The notes beneath the pieces were generated by a model. The model was not told the DNA's origin, did no database searches, and saw only the letters and a list, made by a program, of their open reading frames with translations. The position numbers and the translations under genes were made by a program. A DNA stretch of 64,000 nt from UTCHB3 sp008363265 (lineage in GTDB: Bacteria > Bacteroidota > Ignavibacteria > Ignavibacteriales > Ignavibacteriaceae). Shown here one piece after another: positions 60,130-64,000 of this stretch; positions within the stretch are counted from its first letter, which is position 1, and each line of letters starts with the position of its first letter. The DNA is taken from assembly GCA_045863055.1 (NCBI GenBank), contig BTUW01000001.1:396324-460323 (forward strand). The letters are read 5' to 3'.

Positions 60130-61374
60130 CTACTTTAAAAGGACCATCTTCTTCATTTCACGGAAGTCACCGGTTCTGATCTCGTAGAAATATAGCCCGG
60201 AGGAGAGTCCACTTCCATCGAACTGAATGGTATGTTCACCGGCAGGAGTGAAGCCGTTTACAAGCCGGGCTACCTTTTCGCCGAGGAGGTTGTAAACGGT
60301 AAGTTCAACATTACCGGCAACGGGTAGCGCGTAACGGATAACGGTTGAGGGGTTGAACGGATTTGGATAGTTCTGCTCCAGAGTGACCATCTCCGGAATT
60401 GGCGCGGGTTCATCCTCGATCCCCGTGAGGTAACTGTCACACGTAATGAAGTGGGGCTGACCCGAGTATGTATTCCGCCAGATCGAGTCCTTCTCGCCGA
60501 TGGTGGCCCAAATGATCTTGCCGCTCGCGGCAAGGATGTTCAGAGAATCGATAAGTGAGCTGATCTTCGCGATATACGAGGGTTTGAAATCCCTTTGGTT
60601 AAGCATGATATTTGCAGTGTAGAAGTTGCCGGCCGGCAGCACACCGGTTGCCACGGCGGAGAGCATTTCATTGAGCGTGGCGAGATTTTCCGTAATGTCG
60701 GTAGTATCGGTTACCTGATTGCTGCAGGCGTTTCCCTGAAGTCTGACCCTTTGACCGGGGTCGTGTGTCATCAGGTTCCAGGCTCCGGCGGGTCGCCACG
60801 AACCGAAAGCGTTTATGTCACCATTGTGAAACATCCCCTGAGTGGCGGCACCCCATACGATATCTGGCTTCCATGTTTTAAGGGGGAACTTCATTCCGCG
60901 CTGTCCGTTCTCGAAAAGGAGCCAACTCTTCAGTCCGGTGGTATCGTTCCATAAAAATCCGCCGGCGATCTTTGAGTCGGGGACGCCACACCGTGAGATC
61001 AGTTCCGCCACATCGGCATAATTGTATCCGCCTGACTGATGTGAGTGGGCATCAACTTGGATCCTTCTGCCGCTGTCTTCGACAAGCCACCTCAGAACAT
61101 TCTTACCGTTGGTGGCCGGGTCGTTTCCGGTATCAAAAGCGAGCACTGCGTTGAGGAAACGCCAGTCGGCCTGGAAATTGTACTTCGCCCCCTTTGATTT
61201 TACAATGTTCGCCAGCTCGATAAGGTAACTTCTACTCTGCATGAACCCGGAGCTGTCGGTGTCGTACTGAACCGGATCGGTCACCTCATTATGCGAAGTG
61301 ATGTTAAGGTAAACGGGTGTCTGCGCGAATGAAGCCGCCGCAAGTGTCATGATAATAAAAAGTGATCTGTACAT
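60130..61374 (-). CDS. Secreted polysaccharide-deacetylase-like protein with T9SS domain (smaller of a pair)
   Basis: A 414-residue exported protein. The start at 61374 has GGAG 6 bp upstream and begins the signal peptide (MYRSLFIIMTLAAASFAQ). The mature part begins PVYLNITSHNEVTDPVQYDTD, then LIELANIVKSKGAKYNFQADWRFL and DAHSHQSGGYNYADVAELISRCG. This layout, with an early acidic/His motif, a later HSH and (beta-alpha) units, resembles NodB-like carbohydrate esterases, though the canonical TFDD is absent. The C-terminal NYPNPFNPSTVIRYALPV and GLYFYEIRTGDFREMKKMVLLK give T9SS export. The gene upstream (61386-63293) has the same plan, so this is a divergent tandem pair. Confidence 0.75.
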   Translation of the reverse strand: MYRSLFIIMTLAAASFAQTPVYLNITSHNEVTDPVQYDTDSSGFMQSRSYLIELANIVKSKGAKYNFQADWRFLNAVLAFDTGNDPATNGKNVLRWLVEDSGRRIQVDAHSHQSGGYNYADVAELISRCGVPDSKIAGGFLWNDTTGLKSWLLFENGQRGMKFPLKTWKPDIVWGAATQGMFHNGDINAFGSWRPAGAWNLMTHDPGQRVRLQGNACSNQVTDTTDITENLATLNEMLSAVATGVLPAGNFYTANIMLNQRDFKPSYIAKISSLIDSLNILAASGKIIWATIGEKDSIWRNTYSGQPHFITCDSYLTGIEDEPAPIPEMVTLEQNYPNPFNPSTVIRYALPVAGNVELTVYNLLGEKVARLVNGFTPAGEHTIQFDGSGLSSGLYFYEIRTGDFREMKKMVLLK

Positions 61375-61385
61375 TGAATGCTCCA

Positions 61386-63293
61386 TTATTTGATTAAAAT
61401 CGATTTTCTGAAAACCACTGACTCCCCTGCCGAGAACCTGAAGAAGTAAACTCCTGATGCCGCCCCGGCCCCGTCGAAAGTGTACTTGACCTCACCGGCA
61501 GTTGGGGTTACAACCTCTGATCGCACCAGTTTACCACCCGCGTTGTACACCGCCACACTGCACTCCTCACCCGGTGGCAGACGCAGTTGAAATGTTGTCG
61601 CCGGATTAAACGGATTGGGATAGTTCTGTGAAACCTCAAAAACTGTGGGAAAAGGTGGATTTTCTGCCTTAATGCCCGTTATGGCAACACGCCGGGCCGG
61701 TTTTTCGGTCCATTTCGCAGGGTTCGTGTAAATCTGTTTGTTTGTGAAGCTTATACTTTTAGGAGTAACCACCCCTGTGGTGCCGGTCTGATAGATGTTC
61801 CTGTAAGCCGAAGCGACCACATAAAGGTACTCAAGGGGGTTCATTAAGGGGAAGTCCGAAACACCAATAACGGAGGGGATGCGGGAGTAAAACTGGTTCG
61901 TCGCGGCATAATGGTTGAATAGCGAGTCGCAGTGCAGCACGCCTGTTTTTAACGCTACAGAATCGACCTGTGAAGTGGTTGAGAGGTTTACAACGGTAGA
62001 GTCAAACGGTCCGTTTATGTCGGCCGTCGTCACCGCGCCCGGGAGCGAACCCTTGGTGAAGTATTCCGAAAGTGATCTTGTAAAACCGTGATATGCATCG
62101 GCTACTGAAAAGTGATCGCTTCCCAAAGTGAAGAACCGGGGTGGAAATGTGCTCGGGTTGGCGGTAACTATCGTGTTGGCCAGCGAGTAGAGTTGAGCCG
62201 CGGATACACTTCTTTCAATATCTTCAGCGAGCATCGCCGGCAGGTCTTTCATGATGTATGTCTTTATGTATGGGTTCGAAGCCGCGTATGAAACCAGTGA
62301 ATCGTAGTAGGCCCACAGCCGCTCCTCATGCTCCCCGGGGTTGGTTCTGATCCAGAAAGCAGTGCGGGAGGTGTCGAACGGGGCTTGATAAGGGACGGTT
62401 GACATCGAATCGGAGTAGTAGCATGCACGCCAAGGCGGAAGATTGTAGTGGAAATCGGTCTCGTGAATGATGGCGTTGGCGAAGTTGAGCTTGGAGTTAT
62501 CGATCGAAGCCATCTTCGAGGCGAGGTACCTCGCCGGTGCGTAGTGATACTCATCGGGCGTTCCGATCTTCTCCCACCAGAACTCATCCCCAGTCTGCGA
62601 ACCGGCAGTCCACCGGGTGATGCTGAAATCGACGGGCCTCAGGAGCATTCCCTGAGAGTAAAAGAGGGGGTAATCGGCATCGGAGCCGTCTTCGTGGAAG
62701 AGGAGCAGACCCCGTGCCCCCATGCTTTTGCATGCGATAATATCGGCCCTTCCCATGTTCGAAGTGGGGCCACTCTCGCCGGTTGAGACGGTAAAAGGCG
62801 CCTCGGAGAACACCTCTTGCACGAAATTGTAACCTCCGGAGTGCGCCTGATTATAGCTCCCCGTCACCAGATCAAGACGGTATTTCTCATAGGAATCGAG
62901 TACATAAATCAGTGTATCCAGCGGTTTTTTGGCGAGATTGCTGATGTACGACGACTTGAACGAGAGAATGTGCGGTGCCCGGTGGTGGAGGTTAACACCC
63001 ATCCCGAGTACCTTAAGTGAGTCGGGAAACCAGGGGTAAAACTGTACGATGTTCGTGATCAGTTGCTCAACGAAGTAAAAATCAGCCTTCACACCGTGAC
63101 TGTTGAATATGTGTGCGACCCGCATCAGGGTCTTGCATGCCTGGGCCGGCTCGGTAAAATCGTGCGAGTTCACCACGAAGTTCAGGTAGAGGTACCGGTC
63201 ACCATCTTTTGCCCTCTGATTTATCATGGACTGAGGCAGTACACGCCCGGAAACGGAAAGGGCGATTAAAAGCAGTATTAAAATGCGATTCAA
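61386..63293 (-). CDS. Secreted polysaccharide-deacetylase-like protein with T9SS domain (larger of a pair)
   Basis: A 635-residue exported protein. The TTG start at 63293 is preferred over the ATG at 63326 because AAGGAG lies 6 bp before it and the signal peptide follows at once (NRILILLLIALSVSG). Mature sequence RYLYLNFVVNSHDFTEPAQ, then RVAHIFNSHGVKADFYFVEQL and GVNLHHRAPHIL, parallels the smaller neighbour: NITSHNEVTDP against VVNSHDFTEP, and KGAKYNFQ against HGVKADFYF. SGGYNFVQEVFSEA matches SGGYNYADVAELIS. It ends in NYPNPFNPATTFQLRLPPGE and GVYFFRFSAG (T9SS). The substrate is unknown, possibly a surface polysaccharide. Confidence 0.75.
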   Translation of the reverse strand: MNRILILLLIALSVSGRVLPQSMINQRAKDGDRYLYLNFVVNSHDFTEPAQACKTLMRVAHIFNSHGVKADFYFVEQLITNIVQFYPWFPDSLKVLGMGVNLHHRAPHILSFKSSYISNLAKKPLDTLIYVLDSYEKYRLDLVTGSYNQAHSGGYNFVQEVFSEAPFTVSTGESGPTSNMGRADIIACKSMGARGLLLFHEDGSDADYPLFYSQGMLLRPVDFSITRWTAGSQTGDEFWWEKIGTPDEYHYAPARYLASKMASIDNSKLNFANAIIHETDFHYNLPPWRACYYSDSMSTVPYQAPFDTSRTAFWIRTNPGEHEERLWAYYDSLVSYAASNPYIKTYIMKDLPAMLAEDIERSVSAAQLYSLANTIVTANPSTFPPRFFTLGSDHFSVADAYHGFTRSLSEYFTKGSLPGAVTTADINGPFDSTVVNLSTTSQVDSVALKTGVLHCDSLFNHYAATNQFYSRIPSVIGVSDFPLMNPLEYLYVVASAYRNIYQTGTTGVVTPKSISFTNKQIYTNPAKWTEKPARRVAITGIKAENPPFPTVFEVSQNYPNPFNPATTFQLRLPPGEECSVAVYNAGGKLVRSEVVTPTAGEVKYTFDGAGAASGVYFFRFSAGESVVFRKSILIK

Positions 63294-63545
63294 GATATTC
63301 TCCTTCTTAATTTGAATATCTGACATCGCTATTTCATTAATGGTTTAAGCCCGTCTTGTGACGGCGATCACGGATTGGCATCTTGCCCCTTCGGGGATTT
63401 CACGGATTTTTAAACATCTGTGTTCATCCGTGTCAAATCCGCGTAATCCGCGTAACTATTTTAAAACTTTACGCGGCCTCTGCGGTGAATAAACCTCCAC
63501 ATTAAACCAAATGAACTTTCAAGCATAAAAATCGGTAACCCTTAT
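63294..63545. repeat. Intergenic region with dispersed repeat
   Basis: Carries the second copy (about 63386-63450) of the segment described at 59790-60129. No gene or clear promoter seen. Confidence 0.6.
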
Positions 63546-64000
63546 ATGAAAAGAACACTTTTACTTCTGATACTTCTGCCGGTGGTGATGCTGGCACAGG
63601 ATGCCCTCCCCTCGCTAAAGGAGTTTGAGGCATCGAAAAACGATATTAACCGGACAGGTATGTTCGTGCTCGGCGGATGGGCACTGGCCAATATTATTTC
63701 GGGAACCACCCTCTCGTTCACGATGAAGGGTGAAGCGAAATATTTCAATCAGTTCAATGCCCTTTGGAACACGGTTAACCTCGGTCTGGCAGTTAACGGA
63801 CTCCTGAACACCGGCTCCGATACCCTTTCGCTCTATAACTCAGTTACGGGACACCAGACACTTCAGAATATCTTCGTTCTGAACGCTGGTCTCGATCTTG
63901 CTTACATTGCAACGGGCTTTTTCCTGAAAGAGAAAGCGAAAAACTCGGAGAAAAAAGAGCTCCTCACCGGCTACGGCAACAGTCTCCTGGTGCAGGGGGC
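63546..64000 (+). CDS. Putative membrane protein, 3'-truncated (possibly DUF6992-like)
   Basis: Open from ATG 63546 to the window edge, 151 residues visible. A signal segment MKRTLLLLILLPVVMLAQ is followed by four hydrophobic stretches (FVLGGWALANIISGTTL, NLGLAVNGLL, LQNIFVLNAGLDLAYIATGFFL). The pattern GGWALANI ... YFNQFNALWNTVNLGLA resembles a small Bacteroidota membrane-protein family I associate with DUF6992; this is from memory and uncertain. No function can be given. Confidence 0.7.
   Translation, partial: MKRTLLLLILLPVVMLAQDALPSLKEFEASKNDINRTGMFVLGGWALANIISGTTLSFTMKGEAKYFNQFNALWNTVNLGLAVNGLLNTGSDTLSLYNSVTGHQTLQNIFVLNAGLDLAYIATGFFLKEKAKNSEKKELLTGYGNSLLVQG

Overview
The window looks like a metagenome-assembled contig (two runs of exactly 100 N) from a Gram-negative bacterium of the Ignavibacteria / Chlorobi side of the Bacteroidota. 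The evidence is five secreted proteins with type IX secretion (T9SS) C-terminal sorting domains containing NYPNPFNPST-type motifs, a menaquinone pathway, a DUF2851 protein, an HYC_CC_PP-type protein beside a TonB receptor, and TAnnTTTG promoter boxes close upstream of several genes. No rRNA or tRNA gene was recognised.

Layout. 1-5.5 kb: aldo/keto reductase (cut by the window edge), outer-membrane barrel protein, glycosyltransferase 2, and a nucleoside transporter coupled to purine nucleoside phosphorylase. 5.5-13.8 kb, mostly minus strand: rsmE, a small outer-membrane-type protein, a menaquinone block (menH-menB-menA-menE, with a hot-dog thioesterase facing it), an M28 peptidase lipoprotein, dacB and clpS. 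13.9-16.2 kb: etfB-etfA and a bifunctional-nuclease/UVR protein. 16.4-31.4 kb, minus strand: a T9SS protein, a probable small RNA (plus strand), DUF2851, pyrF, the cell-shape operon mreB-mreC-mreD-mrdA-rodA, purH, purN, pyrG and an SGNH hydrolase. 31.5-47.1 kb: an Omp28-type T9SS protein, a VWA-OmpA lipoprotein, DinB, a metal-type module (Cys-rich protein, TonB receptor, YHS protein), two tandem paralogous secreted proteins, glutathione peroxidase, an MscS channel, a UbiA prenyltransferase divergent from a tocopherol-cyclase-like gene, and a large dockerin-bearing T9SS protein. 47.4-51.6 kb: MenC of the OSBS/NSAR type, a PaaK-like adenylate-forming enzyme, a frameshifted MFS transporter and a small coupled ORF.

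Accessory region, 51.6-59.8 kb: tandem repeats; a CRISPR array of 43 visible repeats (40 canonical 37-mers plus three enlarged ones) broken by an assembly gap and with no cas genes in view; an AT-rich stretch with ordered inverted repeats; 177-bp tandem repeats; and a two-gene replication-type module (TOPRIM/DUF6371 protein and RepA-like ATPase). The tail of the window holds two adjacent related T9SS proteins and the start of a membrane protein.

The most unusual observations are in and around the CRISPR array. The three repeats at its left end are enlarged in steps by nested palindromic insertions at fixed positions inside the repeat (37, 59 and about 190 bp). Many spacers, read on the plus strand, look like gene starts (Shine-Dalgarno plus ATG) or gene ends (stop codon, once with a terminator-like hairpin). 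Two spacers appear to sample the same 3' end of homologous genes. Outside the array, a heptad intergenic repeat supplies an identical KCEM-stop tail to three unrelated genes, and a promoter-hairpin-terminator unit suggests a small RNA of about 70 nt.
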